Below are positions 23,459 to 33,473 of a stretch of DNA of 64,000 bases, piece after piece. The DNA is from Campylobacter concisus (GTDB lineage: Bacteria; Campylobacterota; Campylobacteria; Campylobacterales; Campylobacteraceae): positions 1,178,001-1,242,000 of the forward strand of contig NZ_CP021642.1 in the NCBI RefSeq assembly GCF_003048375.1, written 5' to 3'. The notes beneath the pieces are model-generated. The model was not told where the DNA came from. It made no database searches and saw nothing but the letters and a program-made list of their open reading frames with translations. A program made the position numbers and the translations under genes. The first letter of the stretch is position 1; every line of letters begins with the position of its first letter.

Positions 23459-26400
23459 CTCTTATCCTTTCTTAGATAGACCAAAATTTCAGCCAAAACA
23501 TCGTCATCGTCCTTACTACGTGACTTTAGCCTGATCTTCTCGTCATCATTTTTTGTTATTAGTATATTTTGCTCGCTGTTTGAGATCGTCTTTATACCAG
23601 CTTTTAGAGCTAAAATTTTGATGATGATAAGGTCTAAAAACTGCTTTGTAAATGTATCTATCTTGCCAAATCTATCCTCAAGCTCGCTTTGTATCTCATA
23701 GACTTCAGCGACCTCTTTACACTTGCTAAGGCGCCTGTAAATTTCAAGCCTTAGCCTATCTTCTCTTATAAATTCTTGATTTAAAAAGGCGCTCACACTA
23801 AGCTTTAGATCGATCTTGTCAAGCTTTGCGGAGTCTTGATTAAGAAGCTTGTTTATCTCATCTTCTAGCATCTTTAGATATAGCGAGTAGCCGATAGCCT
23901 CGATGTGACCGCTTTGCGCCTCGCCGATGATGTTACCACCACCCCTTATCTCAAGGTCGTGATAGGCTAGCACTGAGCCAGCACCCAAAAATGAGTTGCC
24001 CTCAAGTGCCACAAGTCGTTTTAGCGCGTCTTTGCTAATGGCATCTTTATCCTCAACCAAAAAGTAGCAATAAGCCTGCTTATCGCTTCTACCCACGCGA
24101 CCGCGCAGCTGGTGCAGGTCAGCCATGCCAAATTTATTAGCATTTTCTACGATTATGGTGTTTGCATTTGGCAGGTGGATGCCGCTTTCAACGATGCTGG
24201 TGCAAAGTAGTAGGTCATACTCGCCCCGCTCAAATTTCATCATCTCATCTTCAGCGACTTTTGCATTTATCTTTGAGTGAAGTATCAAAATTCTAAGCTT
24301 TGGCAAAATTTTTCTTAGCTCATTTGCCGTCTGCTCGATGTCTGCGATGTGGTTGTGGATGTAAAAGGTCTGCCCGCCGCGTCTTAGCTCACGCATAATC
24401 GCCTCTTTGATGACCTTTTCGTCCCACTCTCTCACGCTTGTTCTCACATCCAGCCTTGAGCTTGGCGGAGTGGCTAAAATGCTATATGTTTTTATCTTGC
24501 TAAGCGCCATATTTAGGCTTCTTGGTATCGGCGTGGCGCTCATACTTAGGATGTGTGAGTGCTGAGAAATTTCTTTTAGCTGCTCTTTTTGCTTGACGCC
24601 AAATTTATGCTCTTCATCAACGACGATAAGCCCTAAATTTTCAGCCTTTACGCTAAGAAGCGCATGCGTACCCACGCAAACTATGGGCTCATTTTCTTTT
24701 AGCGCTTTTTGCAGGTTTGATTTCTCTTTGGCACTTGAGAAGCGATCCAGCCTAAAGACCTTTATGCCAAATTTGCTAAATCTCTGGCTTAACGTCTTGT
24801 AGTGCTGCGAGCTAAGAAGCGTCGTTGGCACAAAGAAAAACGCGCTAAAGCCTGATTTTATGCAGGTAAATATGGCATTCATCGCAACTTCAGTCTTGCC
24901 AAAGCCAACATCTCCGCTAAGCAGCCTATCCATCACCTTGCCGCTTTTTAGCTCATCTTTTATATCATTTACCGCTTTTTGCTGGTCGCTCGTATATGAA
25001 AAGCCAGCGTCTTGGACGAAATTTAGATAAGAGATATCCTCTTTTTGTAAAATTTTGCCTGCGATTAGCTCTCTTTTTGCCGCCATCGCTACGATCTTTG
25101 AAGCGATCGCAAAGAGTTTTTCTCTAACCTTCTCTTTTATCTTGGCAAAATTTGCCTTGCCTAAGCGATCAAGCACCGCCATAGAGCCATTTTGCGCGAT
25201 ATAACGATCTATTAAATTTAGATGTTCAACTGGCAAAAGAAGCTTGTCATCATTTTGGTAGGCAATTACTACAAATTCTTTCGTAGCACCCAAAACCTTG
25301 ATCTTTTCAAGGCCTAAAAACCTGCCTATGCCATAATCTTCATGCACGACATAGTCATTTACTTTTAGCTCATCTACCACGAGGCTTGAGCGTTTAACTC
25401 GCCTTTTTTTCTCAAATTTATTAAGTGATACTACGATCTTGTCGCTTGAGGTTAAATTTACTACAAGGGGCGAAATCTCAAGCTTTACGTTGGCAAAGCC
25501 ATCAAGCTCATAGCCCTTAAAAAGCCCCTCATTTCTTGAAAGAACGGTTATGCTTTTGCTCTTATTTAGCTCAAAAAAGTCAAAATTTAAAGTAACTTCT
25601 AGGTCTTTATAGACCTTTGGCTCAGGCAAAATTTCAATGCCCTTAAATTTCTCCTCAGGCGCATCATAAATTTCAAAATCGATCTTTTTAACAAGTTTTG
25701 AGTCAAAAACTTTCAAGTAGTCGCTAAAGCTATCTATCGCCCAAAATCCAAGCGAATTTAGATCGCTCACCAAAGCGTCGCTTTGCATATCCTCGATCTT
25801 TTGGCTAACTTTTTCAAACTCATCTTTGCTCAAATTTGCTATAAACGGAACGATCTCGGCTTCGCTTAGCTCATTTTTGTTGCTAATTTGCGTGGCGGTG
25901 TTGTAGTTTCTGATACTCTCCACCTCATCGCCAAAGAGTAAAATTCTAACAGGATCATCCATATTTACGCCATAAATGTCGATCACTTCGCCGCGTATGC
26001 TAAACTCGCCAACGCTCTCAACGATATCGACGCACTCGTAGCCAAATCGTATGAGCAAGTCGGCAAATTCGTTTAAATTTAGATTATCTTTTAGCTTGAT
26101 CGTTGAGCTTTCTAGGTTTTTTTGCGTTGGAAGTGGGTTTAAAAGCGTGCTAAATGGGCTTATGATGATCTTTTTGCCATCAAATTTATAATATTTGCTA
26201 AGAACGGATGAAATTTCAAAGAGCTCTTCGTTAAAACTTCTTAGATCATCGCCCTTTTTAGCTCTAAAATCAGGTAGTTTAAATGCGCTAAAGCCAGCAA
26301 AACTGGCCGCATCAGCGCAGAGTGCCGCCTCTTTGTCATCTTCGCAGATGAGAATTTGTGGGGCGTGTGTTAAAAGATACTCATAGACCTTTGCTTGCAT
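23455..26400 (-). CDS. mfd: Transcription-repair coupling factor
   Basis: The 981-aa SF2 translocase removes stalled RNA polymerase and recruits UvrA. The N-terminal UvrB-homology region is shortened (E. coli Mfd is about 1150 aa). The RNA polymerase interaction domain holds DYVVHEDYGIGRFLG. The translocase has Walker A GDVGFGKTE, box DEEH in VVDEEHKFG, SATPIPRSL, and the RecG-like GRVGRSDKQAYCYF. A C-terminal TRCF domain follows. It overlaps folC by 20 bases at the start and the DUF815 gene by 4 at the end. Intact. Confidence 0.96.
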   Translation of the reverse strand: MQAKVYEYLLTHAPQILICEDDKEAALCADAASFAGFSAFKLPDFRAKKGDDLRSFNEELFEISSVLSKYYKFDGKKIIISPFSTLLNPLPTQKNLESSTIKLKDNLNLNEFADLLIRFGYECVDIVESVGEFSIRGEVIDIYGVNMDDPVRILLFGDEVESIRNYNTATQISNKNELSEAEIVPFIANLSKDEFEKVSQKIEDMQSDALVSDLNSLGFWAIDSFSDYLKVFDSKLVKKIDFEIYDAPEEKFKGIEILPEPKVYKDLEVTLNFDFFELNKSKSITVLSRNEGLFKGYELDGFANVKLEISPLVVNLTSSDKIVVSLNKFEKKRRVKRSSLVVDELKVNDYVVHEDYGIGRFLGLEKIKVLGATKEFVVIAYQNDDKLLLPVEHLNLIDRYIAQNGSMAVLDRLGKANFAKIKEKVREKLFAIASKIVAMAAKRELIAGKILQKEDISYLNFVQDAGFSYTSDQQKAVNDIKDELKSGKVMDRLLSGDVGFGKTEVAMNAIFTCIKSGFSAFFFVPTTLLSSQHYKTLSQRFSKFGIKVFRLDRFSSAKEKSNLQKALKENEPIVCVGTHALLSVKAENLGLIVVDEEHKFGVKQKEQLKEISQHSHILSMSATPIPRSLNMALSKIKTYSILATPPSSRLDVRTSVREWDEKVIKEAIMRELRRGGQTFYIHNHIADIEQTANELRKILPKLRILILHSKINAKVAEDEMMKFERGEYDLLLCTSIVESGIHLPNANTIIVENANKFGMADLHQLRGRVGRSDKQAYCYFLVEDKDAISKDALKRLVALEGNSFLGAGSVLAYHDLEIRGGGNIIGEAQSGHIEAIGYSLYLKMLEDEINKLLNQDSAKLDKIDLKLSVSAFLNQEFIREDRLRLEIYRRLSKCKEVAEVYEIQSELEDRFGKIDTFTKQFLDLIIIKILALKAGIKTISNSEQNILITKNDDEKIRLKSRSKDDDDVLAEILVYLRKDKR

Positions 26401-27583
26401 AGTACTCTTTTAAAAAGGCTTCGGCCAGGTGAAACGAGCCAAATGCTAGGTAAATTTTGCCGTTTTTTGCCTCTTTTATATCGTTCATATCGCTTGGCTC
26501 AAACTCTCTATGCGAAATTTCAAGCTCATTTAGCGCTTTGTTTATGAGCTCTCCGCCAAGCTCCCTGCCCTCGCAGTGGTAGTGATAAAGTAGCACGTCC
26601 TTGACAACTGGCTTAAGAGCTGCCAAAACTGCCTTGAAATCTTTATCTAAAAACGAGTTATAAACTAGCGTTAGCTTCTTGCCGCTAAACTCTTCTTGGC
26701 TAAATTTCTTAGCCACAGCCTTTGCACCAAGCTCGTTGTGACCGACATCAACGTATAAATTTGAAGCGATCTTTTCACATCTGCCGTGAAGCGATAAAGC
26801 GCCAAGCTTTTTGATATCTATGCTACTATCTAAAATTTTAGCCGCGGCGTAGGCTAGAGTTAAATTTGAGCGCAAAAACTCTGGTAGGTTAAATTTATCT
26901 GCGTAGTTTGCGATCTCGTTTAAATTCTCTTTGGTCAAAATTTCTCTTGGAAAGCTCAGAGTTGCGCCTTTTTCGCTTGCGATCTCTTTTGCGATAGCCA
27001 CACTTATCTCGTTCATCTCATCATTTAAGATAGCTCTTTTGCCCATGGCTTCAAATTTCGTGCGTGAAATTTCTTCTAAGCTATTGCCTAATATCGCCGT
27101 GTGATCAAAGCCGATCGGAGTAAAGATGCTTAGCTCTTTTTCAAAGACATTTGTCGCATCCAGTACGCCGCCCATGCCAGCCTCGCAGACAAAGTAGTCA
27201 CAACCCTCAAAAAGCACCGCAGAAAGTAGCGTCATATACTCAAAATAGCTCGTTTTTATCTTGTATTCATCACTCAAAAGAGCTTGCAAACGCTCATGAG
27301 CTCTCTCTAAAATTTCATCGCTAGCGACCTCGCCATTTAACCAAAATCGCTCGTTAAATTTAAATATATGTGGGCTCGTGTAGTGGCCTACTTTTGCGCC
27401 CTTTTGGCTTAAAATTTGCGCTAAAAAGCGGCCTGTGCTACCCTTGCCATTTGTGCCGATGATGTGGATTATCTTAAAAGGCTTTAGATAGCCTTTGATC
27501 GTATCATAAGCCCTTATGATCCTGCCATAGTCGATCTCTTTGTAGTAAAGTGGCTTGCCATCAAGAAATTTCGCTAGGCTCAT
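26381..27583 (-). CDS. folC: Folylpolyglutamate synthase / dihydrofolate synthase
   Basis: The 400-aa Mur-ligase-like enzyme adds glutamate to dihydropteroate and folates. The P-loop is GTNGKGSTG near residue 44, with EAGMGGVLDATNVF and FTPIGFDHTAILG as family motifs; the C-terminal domain has GRELGGE. Normal length. It starts in a 4-base overlap with the diguanylate cyclase gene and ends in a 20-base overlap with mfd. Confidence 0.93.
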   Translation of the reverse strand: MSLAKFLDGKPLYYKEIDYGRIIRAYDTIKGYLKPFKIIHIIGTNGKGSTGRFLAQILSQKGAKVGHYTSPHIFKFNERFWLNGEVASDEILERAHERLQALLSDEYKIKTSYFEYMTLLSAVLFEGCDYFVCEAGMGGVLDATNVFEKELSIFTPIGFDHTAILGNSLEEISRTKFEAMGKRAILNDEMNEISVAIAKEIASEKGATLSFPREILTKENLNEIANYADKFNLPEFLRSNLTLAYAAAKILDSSIDIKKLGALSLHGRCEKIASNLYVDVGHNELGAKAVAKKFSQEEFSGKKLTLVYNSFLDKDFKAVLAALKPVVKDVLLYHYHCEGRELGGELINKALNELEISHREFEPSDMNDIKEAKNGKIYLAFGSFHLAEAFLKEYYASKGL

Positions 27584-29154
27584 TTTTCCTCGATTATCTT
27601 TGGCATGACTTGGTTTCTGCCGCCCTCTTTTGAAAGATAGAGCATCTTATCAGCACCCTCAAGCGTCATCGTGTCACTTAAATTTGCACTTCTTGTCGCC
27701 ACACCAGAGCTAATGGTAACTTTGATGCGCTCGTTTTTATAGATAAATTTGAAATTTTCGATCATGCTTCTTAGCTTCTCGCCAAATCTAACACCATCTT
27801 TTAGGCTTGTACTTGGTAGCAAAATGACAAATTCCTCGCCGCCATATCTACCGACAAAATCAACCTTTCTAGCATTTTTCTTAAGCACCTGAGCCACGGC
27901 TGAAAGGATCACGTCGCCAGCCTCGTGTCCGTAGGTGTCATTTATCTTTTTAAAGAAATCAATATCAACAAAGCAGATCGAATAGTCCGTGCCGTAACGC
28001 TTATAAGCCTCTTCGATACGCTGAATTTCACTCATCAAAGCTCTTTTTGTAGCCACTTTTGTCAAAAAGTCCTCTTTGCTCTCAAGCTTAGCAGCTTCAA
28101 GCTCTTTTTCTAGGCTTGTGACCCTGTTTTGAAGCTCAGAAATGGTCGCTTGCTTGCTGTTCATCTCAAGGCCAAGCTCCTTGCTCTCGATCTCAAGCGC
28201 ACCTGCGATCTCGATAAGCATGCTCTTTACATGATCGATGCTATTCTCATTTAAATTTACCTTTTTAAGGTCGTTTTTGATACTTTGCGCCTTAGCTGAG
28301 CTACTTTTTGAGCTAGCTGCGATGTCAGAAATTCTATCGCCTATGTTTTGCAAGATGTTATTTATCGAGCCCACTTTTTCGATGATCTCGCTTCTATCCT
28401 CTTCTATCCTGCGATCAACAAAGGTCTTTATCTTATCTTGAATTTCTTTGCTATTTAGGCTTTGTGGATTTTGCTTCAAAACGCTTCTAATGCTGCTAAG
28501 CTCTTCGCCAAGCTCCTTTGTGATAGAAGGCTCAAGCGCAAAATTTAAAAGCTCCACTAAAGCATTTTCTTCTGCATTTTCATTTTTTTGAGATAAGAAT
28601 TTCTCAAGCTCAGCGCTCATAGTCTTTAGATCGTCAAAGTCTCTCACGCCGTAATATTTCAAAAAGTCCAAAAATTCAGCATCGTAAGAGCTTACAAAGT
28701 CAAACCATTTAAGGCACATCTCTTCAAGATTTTTCTCATCATATCTTCTAGCAAGTAGCTGCATGCCCTGCTCTGCTAGAGCTTTTGCATCTTTGTTGTG
28801 AAGCATAGAGATAGCTTGGAGGATTCTTCTTGCAAAGGCGTTTAGTGACTTTAACTTTTTATCATCAACCACTTGTGCTGTGCCATTTTTAGCACCATGA
28901 GAGAGCCTAGCGGTCATAAAAGCTACAAACTCATCGACCGTTTTTATATGAAGGCTTATAGCTTGCGCTTTATAGTCATCACCAAGCCTTGAGATATATT
29001 TTTCTATCTTTTTGCTCTCTTCGGTAGTAAAGCCATATTTTTTAGAAATTTCATTATAAACTTCGGTGTAATTTTCTGGCGTTAGCATCAAATGGCGATC
29101 TTTTATCTCGCTCAAGGCTTCCTTGACTATTTGACTAACGGTTACTGCTGCCAT
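27580..29154 (-). CDS. Diguanylate cyclase with active GGEEF site
   Basis: The 524-aa cytosolic protein has a helical N-terminal region (about 1-270) of no family I recognise and a coiled coil (about 290-355). The GGDEF domain follows (about 360-518): catalytic GRYGGEEFVILLP, with the product-inhibition motif RKVD exactly five residues before GGEEF. The sequence thus predicts an active, feedback-inhibited c-di-GMP synthase. There is no transmembrane segment, PAS or receiver domain, so the input signal is unknown. It overlaps lptE by 20 bases and folC by 4 within an operon of essential genes, an odd place for a signalling enzyme. Confidence 0.9.
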   Translation of the reverse strand: MAAVTVSQIVKEALSEIKDRHLMLTPENYTEVYNEISKKYGFTTEESKKIEKYISRLGDDYKAQAISLHIKTVDEFVAFMTARLSHGAKNGTAQVVDDKKLKSLNAFARRILQAISMLHNKDAKALAEQGMQLLARRYDEKNLEEMCLKWFDFVSSYDAEFLDFLKYYGVRDFDDLKTMSAELEKFLSQKNENAEENALVELLNFALEPSITKELGEELSSIRSVLKQNPQSLNSKEIQDKIKTFVDRRIEEDRSEIIEKVGSINNILQNIGDRISDIAASSKSSSAKAQSIKNDLKKVNLNENSIDHVKSMLIEIAGALEIESKELGLEMNSKQATISELQNRVTSLEKELEAAKLESKEDFLTKVATKRALMSEIQRIEEAYKRYGTDYSICFVDIDFFKKINDTYGHEAGDVILSAVAQVLKKNARKVDFVGRYGGEEFVILLPSTSLKDGVRFGEKLRSMIENFKFIYKNERIKVTISSGVATRSANLSDTMTLEGADKMLYLSKEGGRNQVMPKIIEEK

Positions 29155-29674
29155 TTTTATATCCTTTTACAGCTAAATTTGCGATGTACTCATCAAACGC
29201 CTCTTTTGAGGCCTCTTTTATAGCTTCATATTTTTGAGTATCACTAAGAACGCTATCTGCAAATCTTACATCTTTTTGACGTCTTGCCACGCTAAAATCA
29301 TACTCTCCAGTAGCAGGTATATCTACGACACGACCATCTTTAAATTTGGTTTTATAATTTAGAATTAAAAAAGCTTTATACGATGTAATATAGCCATATT
29401 CATCATAGATTATCGCCTCATAGGTTAAATTTTGCACTGAGACAATTATCGAAGTATCAGCGTTATCTTTGCTTGATAGTGATTTATGCAGCCTTGCGAC
29501 CATGCCCTCTTTTACGGCGTCTTTTATCCAGACACTATTTTTTGGCTCTTCTTTGCTGATGATAACATCAACATAAACTCTATCTCCAACCAAATCCTGC
29601 GAGATCTTTGAAACTGGTTTATAGCCACATCCGCAGATAAATATAGCAATAAAAAACGCTAAAAAATATCTCAA
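29135..29674 (-). CDS. lptE: LPS-assembly lipoprotein LptE
   Basis: The 179-aa protein has a lipoprotein signal with lipobox CGCG (FIAIFICGCGYKPV). The alternating hydrophobic pattern that follows suits the LptE alpha/beta fold, including ASKEAFDEYIANLA near the C-terminus. LptE plugs LptD and delivers lipooligosaccharide to the outer surface. Position after leuS matches the gene I recall as lptE in C. jejuni. It lies 3 bases after leuS and overlaps the cyclase gene by 20 bases. Confidence 0.8.
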   Translation of the reverse strand: MRYFLAFFIAIFICGCGYKPVSKISQDLVGDRVYVDVIISKEEPKNSVWIKDAVKEGMVARLHKSLSSKDNADTSIIVSVQNLTYEAIIYDEYGYITSYKAFLILNYKTKFKDGRVVDIPATGEYDFSVARRQKDVRFADSVLSDTQKYEAIKEASKEAFDEYIANLAVKGYKNGSSNR

Positions 29675-29677
29675 AAT

Positions 29678-32143
29678 TTATCCTTTAATGACAAAATTTA
29701 CTAATTTGCCTTTTATATAAATCTCTTTTAAAATTTCTTTTCCTTCAAGCCATTTAGCCACATTTTGCTTAGCTTGTTTTAAAATTTCACTCTCACTCTC
29801 GCTTGCTACTACTTCAAACTCAGCCCTTTTCTTGCCATTAACTGTAACTGCAAGAGCGATGCTATCTTTTACAAAGACCTCTTCTTTTACAGCTATCTTT
29901 GTGAAATTTTTTCTGTCAAAAAGCTCTTCGCTAAGCTCATTTGCGATATGCGGCACGATAGGCTCTAGTAAATTTAAAATGATAAAAAAGCCCTCAGCAT
30001 TTACATCCTCATTATCTTGCGCATTTATAGCGTTTAGTGCCTCCATGCAAGCAGCGATTAAAGTGTTAAAAGCAAATGTATCGCCAAAAACCTCGGTTGA
30101 TTTTTTAAGCGCTTCATAAATTTTAAGCCTTGCAAATTTTTCATCTTTATTTAGACTTTCATGATCTATCTCAGGTAGTTTATCTATCTTTTTGATAGTT
30201 TGTGCCTTCTCCCAAAGCCTATTTAAAAACCTAAACGCACCCTCGACTGCGCTGTCATTCCACTCAAGCTCTTTTTGAGGAGGAGCAGCAAAAAGTATAA
30301 ATAGCCTTGCCGTATCGGCGCCGTATCTATTTATGATATCATCAGGATCTACGACATTGCCCTTGCTTTTACTCATCTTTTTGCCATCTTTTAAGACCAT
30401 GCCTTGAGTTAGTAAATTTTCAAACGGCTCATCGTCTCTTAGATAGCCAAGATCTCTTAAGACCTTTTGGAAAAATCTAGCGTATAAAAGGTGCAAGATC
30501 GCATGCTCGATACCGCCGATGTACTGATCTACATTCATCCAATAATTCACGCTCTTTTCATCAAGTGCTTTTTGCTCCCACGTCTTCTCATCGCTTGCAA
30601 ATCTAGCAAAATACCAGCTACTCTCTACGAATGTATCCATCGTATCAGTCTCTCTGATCGCGTCTTTGCCGCATTTTGGACACTTTGTAAATTTCCAAGT
30701 TGGATGTTTATCCAAAGGATTGCCCTCGCCTGTGATCTTGACATCTTCAGGCAGTGCGATAGGTAAATTTTCCTCTTTTTCAGGCACTACGCCGCAGCAT
30801 TTGCAGTGCACGACAGGTATCGGCGCACCCCAGTATCTTTGGCGAGAAATTCCCCAGTCTCTTAGTTTGTAGTTTGTGATCCTTTTGCCAAGGCCATCTT
30901 TTTCAAATTTCTCTATTATAAAGCTTTTGGCATCCTCTGAGCTAAGGCTGTTTATAAGCTCAGAATTTATAGCAACTCCGTATTCTGAATACACCTTAGA
31001 GCCGTCACTCTCACCCTCAAGCGGCTTTACGACTGGTTTTATAGGTAGATTAAATTTAGTTGCAAACTCGAAGTCTCTTTGATCATGAGCAGGAACAGCC
31101 ATGATAGCGCCACTGCCGTAGTCAGCTAGGATGAAATTTGCAACCCAAACTGGGACCTTTTCATTTGTAAGTGGATGAATGACGTAAATTCCTAAAAATT
31201 CTCCGTCTTTATCGCTTGCTTGACGCTCTCTTGGGCTTTGATTAAGTATTGCTTTTATCTTTGCCTTTTTATTTTCATCAAATTTATCACTTTCAAGAAG
31301 CGCTTTTACTATAGGATGCTCTGGCGCAAGGGCTGTGTAGCTAACGCCATAAATCGTATCAGGTCTTGTAGTAAATACCTCAAAGCCATCAAATTTACCG
31401 CCCAAAGTCTCTTTTGAAGTCTCATCAAGGCTAAATTTAAACTCCAAGCCGTAGCTTCTGCCGATCCAGTTTTCTTGCATTGTGATGACTTGATTTGGCC
31501 ACTTACCTTCAAGAAGTTTTAGATCTTCAAGTAGCTCGCTAGCGTATTTTGTGATGTTGAAGTAGTATCCTGGAAGCTCTTTTTGCACAACATCATTACC
31601 GCATCTCCAGCATTTTCCGTCTTCAACCTGCTCGTTTGCAAGCACAGTTTGATCGTACTCACACCAGTTTACGATGGCATTTTTTCTATAAACAAGCCCT
31701 TTTTCAAACATCTTTATAAAAAAGCTTTGCTCCCACTTTGTGTAAAGCGGATCAGATGTAGCTAAAATTCTCTTTTTAGAAAATGAAAAGCCAAGGCTTG
31801 CAAGCTCCTTTTTCATATAGTCGATGTTTTCGTAAGTCCAAATTTTAGGGTGAATTTTATGTTTTATGGCTGCGTTTTCAGCTGGCATACCAAAGCTATC
31901 AAAGCCGATAGGATGAAGCACGTTAAAACCACTTTTTCTATATGATCTAGCCAGCGCATCGCCGATAGAGTAGTTTCTTACATGCCCCATATGTATGCGT
32001 CCGCTTGGATATGGAAACATACTTAGAATATATTTTTTTGGCAAGTTTAGATCATCTTTTGGTTCAAATTCTTCATTTTTATCCCAAATTTCTTGCCACT
32101 TTTTTTCTATCTTTAAAGGCTCATATTTTCTCTTCTCAGCCAT
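29678..32143 (-). CDS. leuS: Leucyl-tRNA synthetase
   Basis: The 821-aa class Ia synthetase has HIGH-type motif HMGH ([14 protein letters not shown]), the CP1 editing domain with [12 protein letters not shown], a zinc-binding knuckle with CxxC pairs (KCCG, KCPKCG), and KMSKS in [16 protein letters not shown]. Length normal. A clear AGGAG precedes the ATG. It is 8 bases after the DUF6394 gene and 3 before lptE. Confidence 0.97.
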   Translation of the reverse strand: MAEKRKYEPLKIEKKWQEIWDKNEEFEPKDDLNLPKKYILSMFPYPSGRIHMGHVRNYSIGDALARSYRKSGFNVLHPIGFDSFGMPAENAAIKHKIHPKIWTYENIDYMKKELASLGFSFSKKRILATSDPLYTKWEQSFFIKMFEKGLVYRKNAIVNWCEYDQTVLANEQVEDGKCWRCGNDVVQKELPGYYFNITKYASELLEDLKLLEGKWPNQVITMQENWIGRSYGLEFKFSLDETSKETLGGKFDGFEVFTTRPDTIYGVSYTALAPEHPIVKALLESDKFDENKKAKIKAILNQSPRERQASDKDGEFLGIYVIHPLTNEKVPVWVANFILADYGSGAIMAVPAHDQRDFEFATKFNLPIKPVVKPLEGESDGSKVYSEYGVAINSELINSLSSEDAKSFIIEKFEKDGLGKRITNYKLRDWGISRQRYWGAPIPVVHCKCCGVVPEKEENLPIALPEDVKITGEGNPLDKHPTWKFTKCPKCGKDAIRETDTMDTFVESSWYFARFASDEKTWEQKALDEKSVNYWMNVDQYIGGIEHAILHLLYARFFQKVLRDLGYLRDDEPFENLLTQGMVLKDGKKMSKSKGNVVDPDDIINRYGADTARLFILFAAPPQKELEWNDSAVEGAFRFLNRLWEKAQTIKKIDKLPEIDHESLNKDEKFARLKIYEALKKSTEVFGDTFAFNTLIAACMEALNAINAQDNEDVNAEGFFIILNLLEPIVPHIANELSEELFDRKNFTKIAVKEEVFVKDSIALAVTVNGKKRAEFEVVASESESEILKQAKQNVAKWLEGKEILKEIYIKGKLVNFVIKG

Positions 32144-32151
32144 TTTTTCTC

Positions 32152-32490
32152 CTAAAATTCTTCTTGTGATTTGCTTGATTCTATTAGTACCAAGGCTAGT
32201 GAAAATATATTTGCAATGACCGCGCCAATGGCTAGCGAGTAGCTAAGCGTTGCATTTTCAGAGACTTGCAAAATAACAAAAGCTGGTATAAGGTGCAAAT
32301 CAGCAACCAGCGAGCTTGCAAAAAGCTCAGCTGAAAGTAAATTTTTAACGCCGATCTTAAGTAGCGTCGAAACCAAATTTATACTAGCTGCCACAAAAAG
32401 GGCGATCTCATTTTTGTCATATAAAAACTCCGCCGTAGTCGTAAGACTCATCAGCGCAAAAAATATGTAGATAACTTTTCCCCAGTTCAT
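32152..32490 (-). CDS. DUF6394-family small membrane protein
   Basis: The 112-aa protein has three or four hydrophobic helices (about residues 3-20, 28-48, 60-75, 83-103) and a short polar tail ending SKSQEEF. It fits a family of small epsilonproteobacterial inner-membrane proteins of unknown function now called DUF6394. It lies 9 bases after secF and 8 before leuS, so it is co-expressed with the Sec accessory genes, but no direct link is shown. Confidence 0.7.
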   Translation of the reverse strand: MNWGKVIYIFFALMSLTTTAEFLYDKNEIALFVAASINLVSTLLKIGVKNLLSAELFASSLVADLHLIPAFVILQVSENATLSYSLAIGAVIANIFSLALVLIESSKSQEEF

Positions 32491-32499
32491 TATCCCTCC

Positions 32500-33471
32500 T
32501 TACACAACGCCTTTTTCAAACATAGCACGCTCTTTATCACGCTCTTTTTTGATCCTTTGCTTCTCAGCCTCTCTAGCTCTAAAATGCTCAATGCTAAATT
32601 TAAACCAGATAAGAAACGGCGAAGAGATGTAGATCGAGCTGATCGTTCCTATAACGATACCAACGATAAGGATAAATGAAAATCCATGTATCATATCTCC
32701 GCCAAACAAAAATAACACAACAACAGTCATCATCGTAGTGGCTGAGGTTAGGATAGTTCTTGAAAGTGTGGCTGAGACTGACTCGTTTATAACGCCCTCG
32801 ATATCGGTTCTCTTACTCTCTTTTATGCCTTCTCTGATCCTATCAAAAATGATGATCGTATCGTTTAGCGAGTAGCCAAGTACCGTTAAAACAGCCGCTA
32901 GTGTGTCTAAATTTACATCGATATCAAATAGTGAAATAGCACCAACAGTTATAACGATATCGTGAATTTCGGTTGCGATCGCAGCTAGCGCAAATCGCCA
33001 TTCAAATCTAAATGTGATATAAAGAAGCACGCCAATTAGTGAAATTCCAAGAGCCATCAGACCCTTTTGCCTAAGCTCGTCACCAACCTTTGGACCAACG
33101 ATATCAACACGTCTTACTTCAAAATTTCCAGTATCTTTTAAAATTTGCTTTATCTCAGTGCCTATGTCACCAGTTAAATTTGAGCTTGATCCTGAAAATC
33201 TAATAACAGCCTCATCTTCGCTTCCAAACTCAGTAACAGAGGCGTTTTTAAGCACTTCATTTGTGCCAAAAGCGTCGCGAATTTTATCAAGTGGCGCTTT
33301 GGTGTCGTATTTTAGCTGTATAAGCGTACCGCCAGAGAAGTCGATGCCATAGTTTAAACCCTTCGTTGCAAGCAAAAAGATCGAACCAACAAATAAAAAT
33401 ATAGAAAATGCGAGTGACACAAATCTAAACCGCATAAAATCATAAACTTTTGCCTTAGTAAAAATTTGCAT
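32500..33471 (-). CDS. secF: Protein translocase subunit SecF
   Basis: The 323-aa membrane protein has six predicted helices and the SecF signatures GIDFSGGTLIQL (first periplasmic domain) and VLGYSLNDTIIIFDRIRE (helix 4 region). With SecD it uses the proton gradient to pull preproteins through SecYEG. Starts 2 bases after secD. Confidence 0.96.
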   Translation of the reverse strand: MQIFTKAKVYDFMRFRFVSLAFSIFLFVGSIFLLATKGLNYGIDFSGGTLIQLKYDTKAPLDKIRDAFGTNEVLKNASVTEFGSEDEAVIRFSGSSSNLTGDIGTEIKQILKDTGNFEVRRVDIVGPKVGDELRQKGLMALGISLIGVLLYITFRFEWRFALAAIATEIHDIVITVGAISLFDIDVNLDTLAAVLTVLGYSLNDTIIIFDRIREGIKESKRTDIEGVINESVSATLSRTILTSATTMMTVVVLFLFGGDMIHGFSFILIVGIVIGTISSIYISSPFLIWFKFSIEHFRAREAEKQRIKKERDKERAMFEKGVV

Positions 33472-33473
33472 CT

